Below, piece by piece: positions 1-11,268 of a DNA stretch of 35,000 bases; the stretch's first letter is position 1; the number at the start of each line of letters is the position of its first letter. The translations under genes were made by a program, and so were the position numbers. The stretch comes from Deltaproteobacteria bacterium. Lineage in GTDB: Bacteria > Desulfobacterota > Dissulfuribacteria > Dissulfuribacterales > QOAL01. Below the pieces are notes generated by a model. It had not been told where the DNA came from and searched no databases. It was given only the letters and a program-made list of their open reading frames with translations. The stretch is from contig JALWNK010000048.1 in NCBI GenBank assembly GCA_026995935.1, positions 1-35,000 on the forward strand, given 5' to 3'.

Positions 1-45
1 GAATCTCATAAGTTTGATCTCCTCCATTATATGTGCCCGGCTCAT
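1..45 (-). CDS. 5' end of an unidentified leftward gene (partial)
   Basis: Only the first 15 codons lie in the window. On the minus strand an AGGAGGT Shine-Dalgarno stands 6 nt before an ATG at 45, and the reading frame stays open to the window edge (MSRAHIMEEIKLMRF). A second in-frame ATG at position 9 is preceded by GGAGGAG at 9 nt, so the true start could be either. The peptide is too short to assign a family. It is transcribed divergently from the rubredoxin gene across a 188-bp gap. Confidence 0.45.
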   Translation of the reverse strand, partial: MSRAHIMEEIKLMRF

Positions 46-171
46 ATGGATACCTCCTAAACTCCCATATAAATCCGGACAAGTTATGTGTTAAAATGGA
101 GGACAATTTATTTGCTCGTAACACACCAAAACGGTGATTTACCATTTAAGAATATTGAGTCATATTTTTTA

Positions 172-200
172 TTGACAACTAAAAAGATAAATTTTATCCT
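172..200 (+). promoter_or_regulatory. Sigma-70 type promoter of the rubredoxin gene
   Basis: A perfect TTGACA -35 box (172-177), a 17-nt spacer and a TATCCT -10 box (195-200) lie 34 bp before the rubredoxin start. An odd palindrome, GATAAA-T-TTTATC (186-198), covers the spacer and -10, as expected for a repressor operator. The regulator is not identifiable from sequence. Confidence 0.7.
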
Positions 201-233
201 ATAAAAAATTTTTAAAAGAAGGAGGAAGAGAAG

Positions 234-401
234 ATGAGTAACATGCAGAGAATGGAATGTCCTTGTGGTTATATTTACGACCCGGCAGAGGGCGACATCG
301 AACACGGCATTGAGCCAGGTACCCCTTTTGAGGATCTGCCAGATGATTGGGTCTGCCCAAAGTGCGGTGCCGAGAAGGAAAACTTTTATCCTGCCGACTG
401 A
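234..401 (+). CDS. Rubredoxin with C-x-C first metal-binding pair
   Basis: This 55-residue cytoplasmic protein carries one iron bound by four cysteines and shuttles single electrons, typically to oxygen or superoxide detoxifying enzymes in anaerobes. The family signature is clear: [11 protein letters not shown] near the N-terminus, then [18 protein letters not shown]. The second pair (C41, C44) is the usual C-x2-C. The first pair is C9-P-C11, one residue short of the normal C-x2-C, which is unusual. GGAGG lies 8 nt before the ATG. The gene has its own promoter and a hairpin terminator after the stop, so it is probably a single-gene transcript. The family assignment is firm; the partner is unknown. 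Confidence 0.93.
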   Translation: MSNMQRMECPCGYIYDPAEGDIEHGIEPGTPFEDLPDDWVCPKCGAEKENFYPAD

Positions 402-421
402 TTTTATTTGAAAAAACCTTT

Positions 422-449
422 GGCCCCTGGAATTGCTAGGGGCCTTTTT
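422..449 (+). terminator. Rho-independent terminator after rubredoxin
   Basis: GGCCCCT (422-428) and AGGGGCC (438-444) form a 7-bp GC-rich stem with a 9-nt loop, followed by TTTTT (445-449). It ends 11 bp before the thiE ATG, so thiE either has an unseen promoter or depends on read-through. Confidence 0.8.
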
Positions 450-460
450 GATTGTTGGAA

Positions 461-1087
461 ATGGCGGCACTCAAGGGCCTTTATGCAATTACAGATGAAA
501 GGCTGACCCGTAAAGACACTGTGTTGGACCAGGTGAAGGAGTGTCTTAAGGGCGGGGCAAGGATTGTTCAGCTTCGGGACAAAAGCTCTCCGGATGAGAT
601 ACTTTTGCCTTTGGCCAGGAAACTAAAGCGGCTTTGTGAGGGCTTTGGGGCAGTTTTCCTTGTAAATGACCGCGTGGAGCTGGCCCGGCAGGCAGGCGCA
701 GATGGGGTTCATCTTGGAAAGGACGATACAGATATGGAGAAGGCCAGGCAGATCCTGGGCCCTTCAGCCATAATTGGAATATCCTGTTACAATGAGCTTG
801 AAAGGGCGGTCTTTTATGAAAAAAAGGGGGCAGATTATGTGGCCTTTGGCTCATTTTTCCCTTCTCCAACAAAGCCTGATGCCGTAAAGGCCCCTGTTGA
901 ACTTATAGCAAGGGCAAAGGCCCTGCTGAATATCCCTGTTTGTGCAATAGGGGGAATAACCTCGGAAAATGCCAGAGAGTTGATCAGTCAGGGCGTGGAC
1001 ATGGTTGCGGTCATAAGTGATCTGTGGAAGGCAAGGGATATCCGGGCCAAGGCACAAATGTTTCAAAGGCTTTTTGAGCGTCTTTGA
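461..1087 (+). CDS. thiE: Thiamine-phosphate synthase
   Basis: ThiE joins hydroxymethylpyrimidine diphosphate and the thiazole phosphate to give thiamine monophosphate in the cytoplasm. The 208-residue TIM-barrel has the family landmarks in order: YAITDE at the N-terminus, QLRDK (substrate phosphate binding), LVNDRVELA with ADGVHLG, IIGISCYN, the FGSFFPSPTKP loop, CAIGGI and the C-terminal phosphate-binding VAVISDLW. I chose ATG 461; TTG codons at 452 and 455 are possible. None has a good Shine-Dalgarno. It follows a terminator closely. No other thiamine gene is in the window. Confidence 0.9.
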   Translation: MAALKGLYAITDERLTRKDTVLDQVKECLKGGARIVQLRDKSSPDEILLPLARKLKRLCEGFGAVFLVNDRVELARQAGADGVHLGKDDTDMEKARQILGPSAIIGISCYNELERAVFYEKKGADYVAFGSFFPSPTKPDAVKAPVELIARAKALLNIPVCAIGGITSENARELISQGVDMVAVISDLWKARDIRAKAQMFQRLFERL

Positions 1088-1157
1088 TTTTCCAGGCGGC
1101 CCTGGTTATTTTTGCTAAAAAATTTAAGACCAAAGACATCAAGGAGGAACGGATAAT

Positions 1158-1385
1158 ATGAAGAAAAAGGTAGAGGAAGCCCTGGGAAAGGTTCGCCCCA
1201 TGCTACAGGCAGACGGGGGAGATGTCGAGCTTGTTGATGTGGATGAAGAGACAGGTGTAGTAAACGTAAGGCTTACAGGGGCCTGCAAGGGTTGCCCCAT
1301 GAGCCAGATGACACTCAAGGCCGGAATCGAGCGCTTTCTTAAAAGCGAGGTGCCGGAGGTTTCTTCAGTGGAATCCGTGGAGTAG
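1158..1385 (+). CDS. NifU C-terminal-domain Fe-S scaffold protein
   Basis: A 75-residue stand-alone NifU-C (Nfu-type) domain. Such proteins assemble or deliver a [4Fe-4S] cluster bridged between two monomers. The signature is plain: [18 protein letters not shown] at residues 12-29 and C43-x2-C46 (GACKGCPMS). The start has AAGGAGG at 1141-1147, 10 nt before the ATG. It reads the same way as thiE after a 70-bp gap and converges on rlmH. The family is firm; the client proteins are unknown, though an anaerobe with rubredoxin and an IscR-like regulator should have many. Confidence 0.92.
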   Translation: MKKKVEEALGKVRPMLQADGGDVELVDVDEETGVVNVRLTGACKGCPMSQMTLKAGIERFLKSEVPEVSSVESVE

Positions 1386-1415
1386 ATAGGCCCGTTTTGT
1401 ATCACTTTAACAAAG

Positions 1416-1889
1416 TTAGTGGTGATAAGGGCTTCCAGCATTTATTGATGCGGCCCTGTAGAGCTGTTCCGCCAGGATGAGGCGCGCCATTTCATGTGTA
1501 AAGGTCATCTTAGAAAGGCTCAAAATAAGATTAGCACGCCTTTTGATCTCCTCTGTAACTCCGTAAGCGCCACCAACGAGAAAACAGAAGGAATTTATCC
1601 CCATCTCCTGCCTCTTTTTTAAAAAACTGGCCAGTTCTTCAGACGACATCTCCCTTCCTGTCATATCAAGGACAACGAGAAAATCCCTGTTCCTGGAAAG
1701 GGCCTTTGCAAGATGCTGGGCCTCCTGTTTTGCTGCCTGATCCATCTCACGCCGCGAAAATCTTGCAGCCCTTGTTTCAACCACGTTTACCTGGTAGTAA
1801 TTTTTGAGTCTTTTAAGAAAAAATTCGATACCTTGTTTCAACCACTGTTCTCTTGTTTTACCAGGCCACAGGAGCTGGATTTTTGCCAT
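1416..1889 (-). CDS. rlmH: 23S rRNA (pseudouridine1915-N3)-methyltransferase
   Basis: RlmH is a SPOUT methyltransferase that methylates pseudouridine 1915 in helix 69 of 23S rRNA. At 157 residues it has the family's usual length. Visible marks are LVVLDMTGREMSSEELA (residues 71-87), the SAM-binding knot FLVGGAYGV (103-111), LSLSKMTFTHEMARLILAEQ (124-143) and the C-terminal SPYHH. I start it at ATG 1889; the frame is open further upstream to 2204 but that extension runs antisense to selA. Its ATG interlocks with the selA ATG within one CATG. Confidence 0.95.
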   Translation of the reverse strand: MAKIQLLWPGKTREQWLKQGIEFFLKRLKNYYQVNVVETRAARFSRREMDQAAKQEAQHLAKALSRNRDFLVVLDMTGREMSSEELASFLKKRQEMGINSFCFLVGGAYGVTEEIKRRANLILSLSKMTFTHEMARLILAEQLYRAASINAGSPYHH

Positions 1890-3321
1890 GACAGAACCCC
1901 AAAATAGAAACGAGCTTTTAAAAAGTATTCCCAAGACAGACAGGATACTTGAACGGATTCCAAAAAGCATCCCCCACACGCTAAAGGTGACCGTGTGCCG
2001 GGAGGTCCTTGACGGCCTTAGACGACAGATTCTAAAGGGACGTATTTCCTCTGCAGAGGCCCTGGGGCTTGAGCGCGTGGTGGGGCTTGTAAAGGATGCC
2101 CTTGAAAGAAGGCTGAGGCCGTCTCTTAGGCCGCTCATAAATGCTACGGGAGTTGTGGTGCACACGAACCTTGGCAGGTCCCTTCTTCCAGAAGACGTCT
2201 TCAAGCAGATATTCGAGGTGGCAGTAAACTATTCGAACCTGGAATATGATCTTGAAGCAGGAAGGCGTGGCTCCAGGTATTCCCATGTGGAGCCAATACT
2301 TTGTGAGCTTACGGGCGCAGAGTCCGCCCTTGTGGTAAACAACAATGCAGCGGCCGTGTTACTTACCCTGGAGACCCTTGCCAGGGGCAGAGAGGTAATT
2401 GTTTCAAGGGGAGAGCTGGTGGAGATTGGCGGATCCTTCAGGATACCAGACGTCATGGCAAGGAGCGGGGCAATCTTGCGTGAGGTTGGCGCAACCAACA
2501 GGACGCACCTTCGGGACTATGAAAACGCAATAAACGAGAATACGGCCCTCTTGATGAAGGTTCACCAGAGTAACTTTGCGGTTGTGGGCTTTACCTCCAA
2601 GGTCTCCATGGGCGAGCTCAAGGAGCTTGGAAGACGGCATAACATCCCCGTGATAGAAGACCTTGGAAGCGGAAACCTCGTGGACCTCACCCCCTATGGC
2701 TTTACACACGAGCCAACGGTCCAGGAGTCCCTAAAGGCCGGGGCAGACCTTGTAAGTTTTAGCGGGGATAAGATGCTTGGAGGGCCCCAGGCCGGAATCA
2801 TAGTGGGAAAGACGGAGCTTGTTGACAGGATAAAGAAAAACCCAATGAACAGGGCCGTAAGGATAGACAAGCTCACACTGGCTGGCCTTGAGGCAATCCT
2901 TTCCATTTACAGAAATCCCGAAGAGGCCCTAAAGAGGATTCCCACCCTGAAGATGCTCTCCATGCCTTATGAGGAGACGAAAAAGCGCGCCCAGCGCCTT
3001 GCAAGGCACCTGAGGAGGCAGGGATTGGAAGGGGTTGAGGTAGATTACATGGATACCATCTCAAGGGTTGGAGGCGGGGCCATGCCCCTTCAGGAGCTCA
3101 AATCCAGGGGCGTAGTCCTTGACCTTTCCAGGCTGTCGCCAAAAGGGGTGGATGCAGCGGCCCTTGAGCGCGAGCTTAGGGCAGGCGAGCCCCCTGTGAT
3201 TGCACGGATAGAGGATGAAAGGATACTTTTTGATACGAGAACCATTAGGGACAGGGAGCTTCCCGTCCTTTCTGAGTGTGTAAAGATGGCCCTAAAGCGT
3301 GCTGAAAGGGCATCTGCCTGA
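1888..3321 (+). CDS. selA: L-seryl-tRNA(Sec) selenium transferase
   Basis: SelA is a PLP enzyme that converts Ser-tRNA(Sec) to Sec-tRNA(Sec) using selenophosphate from SelD. The 477-residue protein is of family length. It has the INATGVVVHTNLGR segment near residue 85, ESALVVNNNAAAVLLTL, and the PLP-lysine motif SFSGDKMLGGPQAG, where the lysine is residue 295, the number of the E. coli catalytic lysine. The open frame extends upstream to 1804, but ATG 1888 matches the family N-terminus and avoids running antisense through rlmH. The start overlaps that of rlmH on the other strand. The next gene begins 2 nt after the stop. Confidence 0.96.
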   Translation: MTEPQNRNELLKSIPKTDRILERIPKSIPHTLKVTVCREVLDGLRRQILKGRISSAEALGLERVVGLVKDALERRLRPSLRPLINATGVVVHTNLGRSLLPEDVFKQIFEVAVNYSNLEYDLEAGRRGSRYSHVEPILCELTGAESALVVNNNAAAVLLTLETLARGREVIVSRGELVEIGGSFRIPDVMARSGAILREVGATNRTHLRDYENAINENTALLMKVHQSNFAVVGFTSKVSMGELKELGRRHNIPVIEDLGSGNLVDLTPYGFTHEPTVQESLKAGADLVSFSGDKMLGGPQAGIIVGKTELVDRIKKNPMNRAVRIDKLTLAGLEAILSIYRNPEEALKRIPTLKMLSMPYEETKKRAQRLARHLRRQGLEGVEVDYMDTISRVGGGAMPLQELKSRGVVLDLSRLSPKGVDAAALERELRAGEPPVIARIEDERILFDTRTIRDRELPVLSECVKMALKRAERASA

Positions 3322-3323
3322 CA

Positions 3324-5186
3324 ATGAGACCAGCCCTAAAAAATCCTGAAATCCTGCCAGTTGATCTCTCGCTTTTTAAGGAGCAGGTGTCAAAGGGCCT
3401 TGGAGGACTTTTCCCCTTTAAATCCCTGGATCTTTTCCATGCGGCAGATAGCCGTGAACTAAAGGGCCTTTTGGCCCGGATAGGTCTTTCAGAAAGACAA
3501 CAGGAAAGGGCACTAAATATGATCTTGAATGGAGATCCCTTTTGGGACCGCATCTCCAATCAGGCCCTTATCCCCATGGCAAGTGAGAAGGGGCAAGGCA
3601 CTTTTTTGTGCAGGATTTTTGGGATGCCAAAAAGTATTGGAGCAGAAGAAGGTGCCTGGTTTCTTGGTCTTTCAAAAAAAGCTATCGGAAATATCTTTTT
3701 TAGGGCCAAGGAAGACAGCCTTTTTTCTGAAAAAAAGGGCATTCCCTCCTATTTGCAGCAGATTATAGAAGGGGAAAATTGCCCCCTTCACATCTTAGAG
3801 CTTTCCTTTTACCGGGCTTTTTTCCCGGATTTAAATACCCTTAAGGGGCAGCTTGAGAGGCTTTTTCGTGCTCCAGGCCTCTTTTTCTGTGGGTTTTGTG
3901 AAGCCTCTTTCTGGTTTGGCATTAAGGATGGTGAAGAAAAACAGCTTGAGGCGGGTTTAAGGCGTGCACTTGCCCATTTCAGGAGGCAGGGAGTGCCTTT
4001 AAAAAGGTTTTTGGCCTATAGTTTCATTTCAGACCGGGAAGATCTGATTGGTTTCAGGGACTTTTCAAAGGGGTTTAAGGCAGCAGTTTTTGCATCTCAC
4101 CAGGTACGAGATCTCCTTTCAGAGACAGGGCTTGACTACAAGGATTTCTTTCGCATCTCAAGGATCAAGTCCCCATCATCATCTGTCGGGCTAATGTTAA
4201 GGTTTGGAAGCCAGGCCAAAAGGGATGTGGCCCTTTCCATGTTAAAGGATTGCCATTTCAAAACAGGGCTTGGAGAAAGGTGCCTCTTTGCATGCCTTAA
4301 GGCTTCTAGCTTAAAGACATCTCTCCAGGGTTCTGGGATCGGAGAGTACTGTGAGAGACTTTTTTCTTCCATAAAAAGGGCAGTTGACAAAGAGGCAACA
4401 GGAGGGTTTGCAGGAGTGATTCAGCCCTTTGTCACAAGGGATAACCTTGCCGTTTCCACCTTTCTTGCCCTTTATCACGCACATCTTTTGGGACCTGGAA
4501 ACTGGGCCCTTTTTGACCACGTAACCTGCAATGTTCACGGAGACATACTCTTTTCATGGGGAGACATTTCAGGGGCCATGGTCTCTTTCAGGCGGGGGCT
4601 CAGGCTTAAAGAAGATGACGTAAATCTCCTTAACAGCCTGGGGGCTTGCCTTGCAGATGTGTCAAGATTCTCCAAGGCCAAGGCCCTTTTTCAAAGGGTG
4701 CTGGAGGTTGAGCCAGGAAACGTCATGGCACTTTATAACCTTTCTTCCATTTATCTCAAACAAAACAGGCCCAAGGAGGCCAAGGAGATGGCAAAAAGGG
4801 CCTATGAGCAAAATCCATCAGATATTGCCTTACAAAAAAGACTCCTTGAGCTTCATATTAATGATGAGGAGTGGCCTGATGCCTACAAGCTTTCCCGCAG
4901 GATTTTTGAAAGCGGCTGCAGGTGCACTCCAGGGGTTTTCAAGCTGTGCGCCAGGGCCGCCATGGAGATGGGAAAGTGGCAGGAGGCCAGGGAGCTTCTA
5001 AGAAACTGTCTTGAGAAAGGCCAAGAAGACCAGGAGGCAATTCTTCTTCTTGCAAAGGGCTTTCTCGATTTTGACAGGGACGTTGAAACGGCAAGACACC
5101 TCCTTGCCCGTTTCAAGGAGAAGGATATGCCCAAGGGGCCTCTTAAAAGGATGGCCAGTGGGCTTTGGGAGCGAATTGGCAAGTAG
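3324..5186 (+). CDS. TPR-repeat protein coupled to selA, possible degenerate GGDEF
   Basis: A 620-residue soluble protein without signal peptide or membrane segment. The C-terminal part (about residues 410-610) has TPR-like helical pairs, for example DVNLLNSLGACLADVSRFSK, then NVMALYNLSSIYLKQNRPKE, so it probably scaffolds protein contacts. The N-terminal 400 residues match nothing I can name with confidence. Residues about 180-285 follow the helix/strand order of a GGDEF domain but lack any GGDEF motif, so a dead diguanylate cyclase fold is only a guess. The ATG is 2 nt past the selA stop, implying translational coupling. A link to selenium metabolism is suggested by position only. Confidence 0.7.
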   Translation: MRPALKNPEILPVDLSLFKEQVSKGLGGLFPFKSLDLFHAADSRELKGLLARIGLSERQQERALNMILNGDPFWDRISNQALIPMASEKGQGTFLCRIFGMPKSIGAEEGAWFLGLSKKAIGNIFFRAKEDSLFSEKKGIPSYLQQIIEGENCPLHILELSFYRAFFPDLNTLKGQLERLFRAPGLFFCGFCEASFWFGIKDGEEKQLEAGLRRALAHFRRQGVPLKRFLAYSFISDREDLIGFRDFSKGFKAAVFASHQVRDLLSETGLDYKDFFRISRIKSPSSSVGLMLRFGSQAKRDVALSMLKDCHFKTGLGERCLFACLKASSLKTSLQGSGIGEYCERLFSSIKRAVDKEATGGFAGVIQPFVTRDNLAVSTFLALYHAHLLGPGNWALFDHVTCNVHGDILFSWGDISGAMVSFRRGLRLKEDDVNLLNSLGACLADVSRFSKAKALFQRVLEVEPGNVMALYNLSSIYLKQNRPKEAKEMAKRAYEQNPSDIALQKRLLELHINDEEWPDAYKLSRRIFESGCRCTPGVFKLCARAAMEMGKWQEARELLRNCLEKGQEDQEAILLLAKGFLDFDRDVETARHLLARFKEKDMPKGPLKRMASGLWERIGK

Positions 5187-5236
5187 CGAGGTTTCAGTCA
5201 GGCATGAGGCCAGTTAGTGGAAAGGTAGCAAAGTCC

Positions 5237-5265
5237 TTGACAAAAAGGGATTTGACAATAATAAT
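5237..5265 (+). promoter_or_regulatory. Promoter of tRNA-Phe
   Basis: A perfect TTGACA (5237-5242) is followed after 17 nt by AATAAT (5260-5265, five of six matches to TATAAT). Transcription would begin about 15 bp before the mature tRNA. A second TTGACA at 5252 has no partner -10. Confidence 0.65.
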
Positions 5266-5286
5266 TGCCACACCTTGCAAATAACT

Positions 5287-5359
5287 GCCGAGGTAGCTCA
5301 GTCGGTAGAGCAGGGGACTGAAAATCCCCGTGTCGGTGGTTCGATTCCGCCCCTCGGCA
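5287..5359 (+). tRNA. tRNA-Phe (anticodon GAA)
   Basis: A 73-nt cloverleaf. GCCGAGG pairs with CCTCGGC in the acceptor; the anticodon stem GGGGA/TCCCC encloses the loop CTGAAAA, giving anticodon GAA at 5320-5322; the T-loop is GGTTCGATTCC. The 3' CCA is not encoded (sequence after the discriminator A is CAA), so it must be added enzymatically. It has its own promoter upstream and terminator downstream. Confidence 0.97.
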
Positions 5360-5370
5360 CAAACACTTAT

Positions 5371-5392
5371 GGAGGCTCTGGCCTCCTTTTTT
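5371..5392 (+). terminator. Terminator of tRNA-Phe
   Basis: GGAGGC (5371-5376), a TCTG loop and GCCTCC (5381-5386), followed by six Ts. It lies 11 bp after the tRNA and also separates it from the convergent serS. Confidence 0.85.
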
Positions 5393-5413
5393 GTTTCCCA
5401 ATCTCAAACTTTC

Positions 5414-7475
<2,062 letters not shown>

Positions 7476-8964
7476 GGCCTGTTTCTATGGTGGTTTTACC
7501 TTCAAGGTCTGCAATGGTCCTTGCTATTTTCAAGATGCGGTGGTACGCCCTGGCGCTCAGGCTGAGTTTTGAGCATATCTTTTCCAGAAAGCCCTTGCAC
7601 CCTTTTCCAAGAACACAGAATTTATCGATTTCTTTAACAGACATCTGGGCATTTGAAAACAGGGGCAATTCGGCAAAGCGCTCCTGCTGTATCCTTCGTG
7701 CAGCCACAACCCGTTTCTTTATTGTGCTTGAAGGCTCCCCCCTTCTTTTTTCAGTAAGCTCCTCCAGGGGCACTGCAGGCACGTCTATGTGTATGTCTAT
7801 TCGGTCAAGAAGCGGTCCGGAGACCCTTGTCCTGTATCTGTGGATCTGGGACGGCGTGCAGGTGCATGTCTGGTTCTCCTGGCCAAAGAAACCGCATGGG
7901 CACGGGTTTTGGGCGGCAACAAGCGTGAATCTGGAAGGAAAGCGAAGGCTGATGGCAGCTCGTGAGATGGTTACAAATCCGTCTTCAAGGGGCTGTCTCA
8001 GGCTGTCAAGCACATGACGTTTGAACTCTGGAAGCTCGTCAAGGAAAAGTACTCCGTTGTGGGCTAGGCTTACCTGCCCGGGCCTTGGATATGTGCCGCC
8101 TCCAATGATCCCGGCATCTGATATGGTGTGGTGTGGGGCACAAAAGGGCCTTTTGACCACAAGAGGGGTATTTTCATGGAGAAGGCCGGCAACGCTGTAG
8201 ATGGAGGTGGTTTCAAGGGCCTCGTCAAAGGTTAGTGGCGGAAGTATGGATGGAAGTCTCCTTGCAAGCATTGTCTTGCCAGATCCTGGAGGCCCGGTCA
8301 TAAGGACATTGTGTCCGCCTGCGGCGGCAACCTCAAGGGCCCTCTTTGCTGATTCCTGGCCTGAAATGTCTGCAAAGTCTTCTTGCCCGTTTTCCTGGGC
8401 ATCAAGGAGCTCTTTAAGGCTAGACTGTATTGGTGAAAGCCCTATCTCGCCCCGAAAAAATTCCACTGTTTGACTCAGGTGGGAGACAGGATAGATGTTT
8501 ATCCCCTCAACCACGGCTGCCTCTTTGCCGTTTTTCTCTGGAACCACTATGTTTTTAAAACCCCACTTCCTTGCGGCCAGACATATTGGAAGTATCCCCC
8601 TTGAAGAGCGAATGGCCCCATCAAGAGACAGCTCACCAACAAAGAGAAAATCCTCCAGTCTTTCCTGGTTCAGTACCTTTGAAGCGCAAAGGATTGCCAT
8701 GGAAATGGGGAGATCAAGCCCAGTGCCCTCCTTTTTGATGTCAGCCGGTGCAAGGTTTGCGGTGATTTTCTGGGTGGGAAAGCGGTAGCCGCAGTTTTTT
8801 ATGGCCGCCTTCACCCGTTCCCTGCTCTCTTTTACTGCGTTTTCTGCAAGGCCAACGATGTTGAATCCTGGAAGGCCGGCAGAGACATCAAGCTCTGCCT
8901 CCACCTTAAAGGCGGTAATGCCCACTACTACGCTGCCATAGGTTCTTGCCAACATACCTTAGAA

Positions 8965-8996
8965 GATAAGAAAAAGGTTCCTTTCCTTTTCTTATC
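8965..8996 (-). repeat. Inverted repeat in the comM leader
   Basis: GATAAG-AAAAAGG (8965-8977) and CCTTTTCTTATC (8985-8996) are complementary over 12 bp with a single extra A, separated by 7 nt. On the comM strand the structure ends 9 nt before the ATG and would flank or occlude the ribosome site. It could be an operator or an mRNA hairpin. It lacks a T-tract, so it is not a terminator. Confidence 0.6.
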
Positions 8997-9013
8997 GGCG
9001 CAACCACCTATAA

Positions 9014-9051
9014 GTGAAAAATAAAAGGCCCTGACGGATTCCGCCAGGGCC
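9014..9051 (-). terminator. Terminator after groEL
   Basis: On the minus strand an 11-bp stem with one mismatch (9041-9051 with 9027-9037, 3-nt loop) is followed by TTTTATTTTT. It begins 41 bp after the groEL stop and separates the chaperonin operon from comM. Confidence 0.88.
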
Positions 9052-9091
9052 CTTGATAGGCTAGTAAACAGTATCTTTTATTTGGAGGCCA

Positions 9092-10738
<1,647 letters not shown>

Positions 10739-10815
10739 TTATCCTCCGTTACATTTTTAATTGTAGTAATTTCTGATTTAAATTTTTGGATTACTGTTCA
10801 ATTTGGGGTAGGTTG

Positions 10816-11106
10816 CTAGTCTTCTATGATTCCAAGGATATCGTCTTCCCTCATGATGAGATATTCTTCTCCGCCTATCTTCACCTCAGTACCAGCGTAC
10901 TTGCCAAAGAGAACCTTGTCGCCAACCTTGACATCAAGCGGTTTTACCTCTCCGTTTTCAAGCATCTTGCCATTTCCTACTGCCACCACCTTTCCCTCAA
11001 TGGGTTTTTCCTTGGCGGTGTCGGGAATTATGATTCCTCCCTTTGTCTTTTCCTCTTCTTCAAGGCGCTGAACCAAGATTCTGTCATGAAGTGGACGTAT
11101 CTTCAT
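10816..11106 (-). CDS. groS: Co-chaperonin GroES
   Basis: The 96-residue lid of the GroEL chamber. It starts [19 protein letters not shown], followed by the mobile-loop region [16 protein letters not shown], and ends [16 protein letters not shown]. The start at 11106 has AAAGGAG 8 nt upstream; the frame is open to 11184, but that extension overlaps the CIRCE element and has no homology. First gene of the groESL operon. Confidence 0.98.
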   Translation of the reverse strand: MKIRPLHDRILVQRLEEEEKTKGGIIIPDTAKEKPIEGKVVAVGNGKMLENGEVKPLDVKVGDKVLFGKYAGTEVKIGGEEYLIMREDDILGIIED

Positions 11107-11177
11107 AGCTGCTTCTCCTTTAATTTTAGTTTTTTTGTTGGTTTTAAAACTTTTATGAGGATGGCCATCCTTCAATA

Positions 11178-11204
11178 TTAGCACTCGTTAATTGCGAGTG
11201 CTAA
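11178..11204 (-). promoter_or_regulatory. CIRCE operator (HrcA-binding site)
   Basis: A perfect CIRCE: TTAGCACTC (11178-11186), 9-nt spacer, GAGTGCTAA (11196-11204). It is the known operator of the HrcA heat-shock repressor. It lies 72 bp upstream of the groES ATG and abuts the -10 box. hrcA itself is not in the window. Confidence 0.97.
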
Positions 11205-11230
11205 TATAAGCACGACTTTTCAAAATGCAA
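11203..11230 (-). promoter_or_regulatory. Promoter of groESL
   Basis: On the minus strand TTGCAT (11230-11225), a 16-nt spacer and TATATT (11208-11203). The -10 overlaps the first two bases of CIRCE, placing the start point within the operator, the classical arrangement for HrcA repression. Confidence 0.75.
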
Positions 11231-11268
11231 GATGTTCAAAAAAATTTTTTGCTTTTTGGGGGAGGAGG

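Noticed and set aside
108-470. Long minus-strand open frame (120 codons) opposite rubredoxin
   Set aside because: It runs antisense through a certain rubredoxin gene and its promoter and terminator, and has no recognisable protein features.
1386-1415. Possible hairpin between the convergent nifU-like and rlmH ends
   Set aside because: Imperfect pairing and no T-tract on either strand.
1890-2204. N-terminal extension of rlmH
   Set aside because: It would add 105 residues absent from the family and run antisense through selA.
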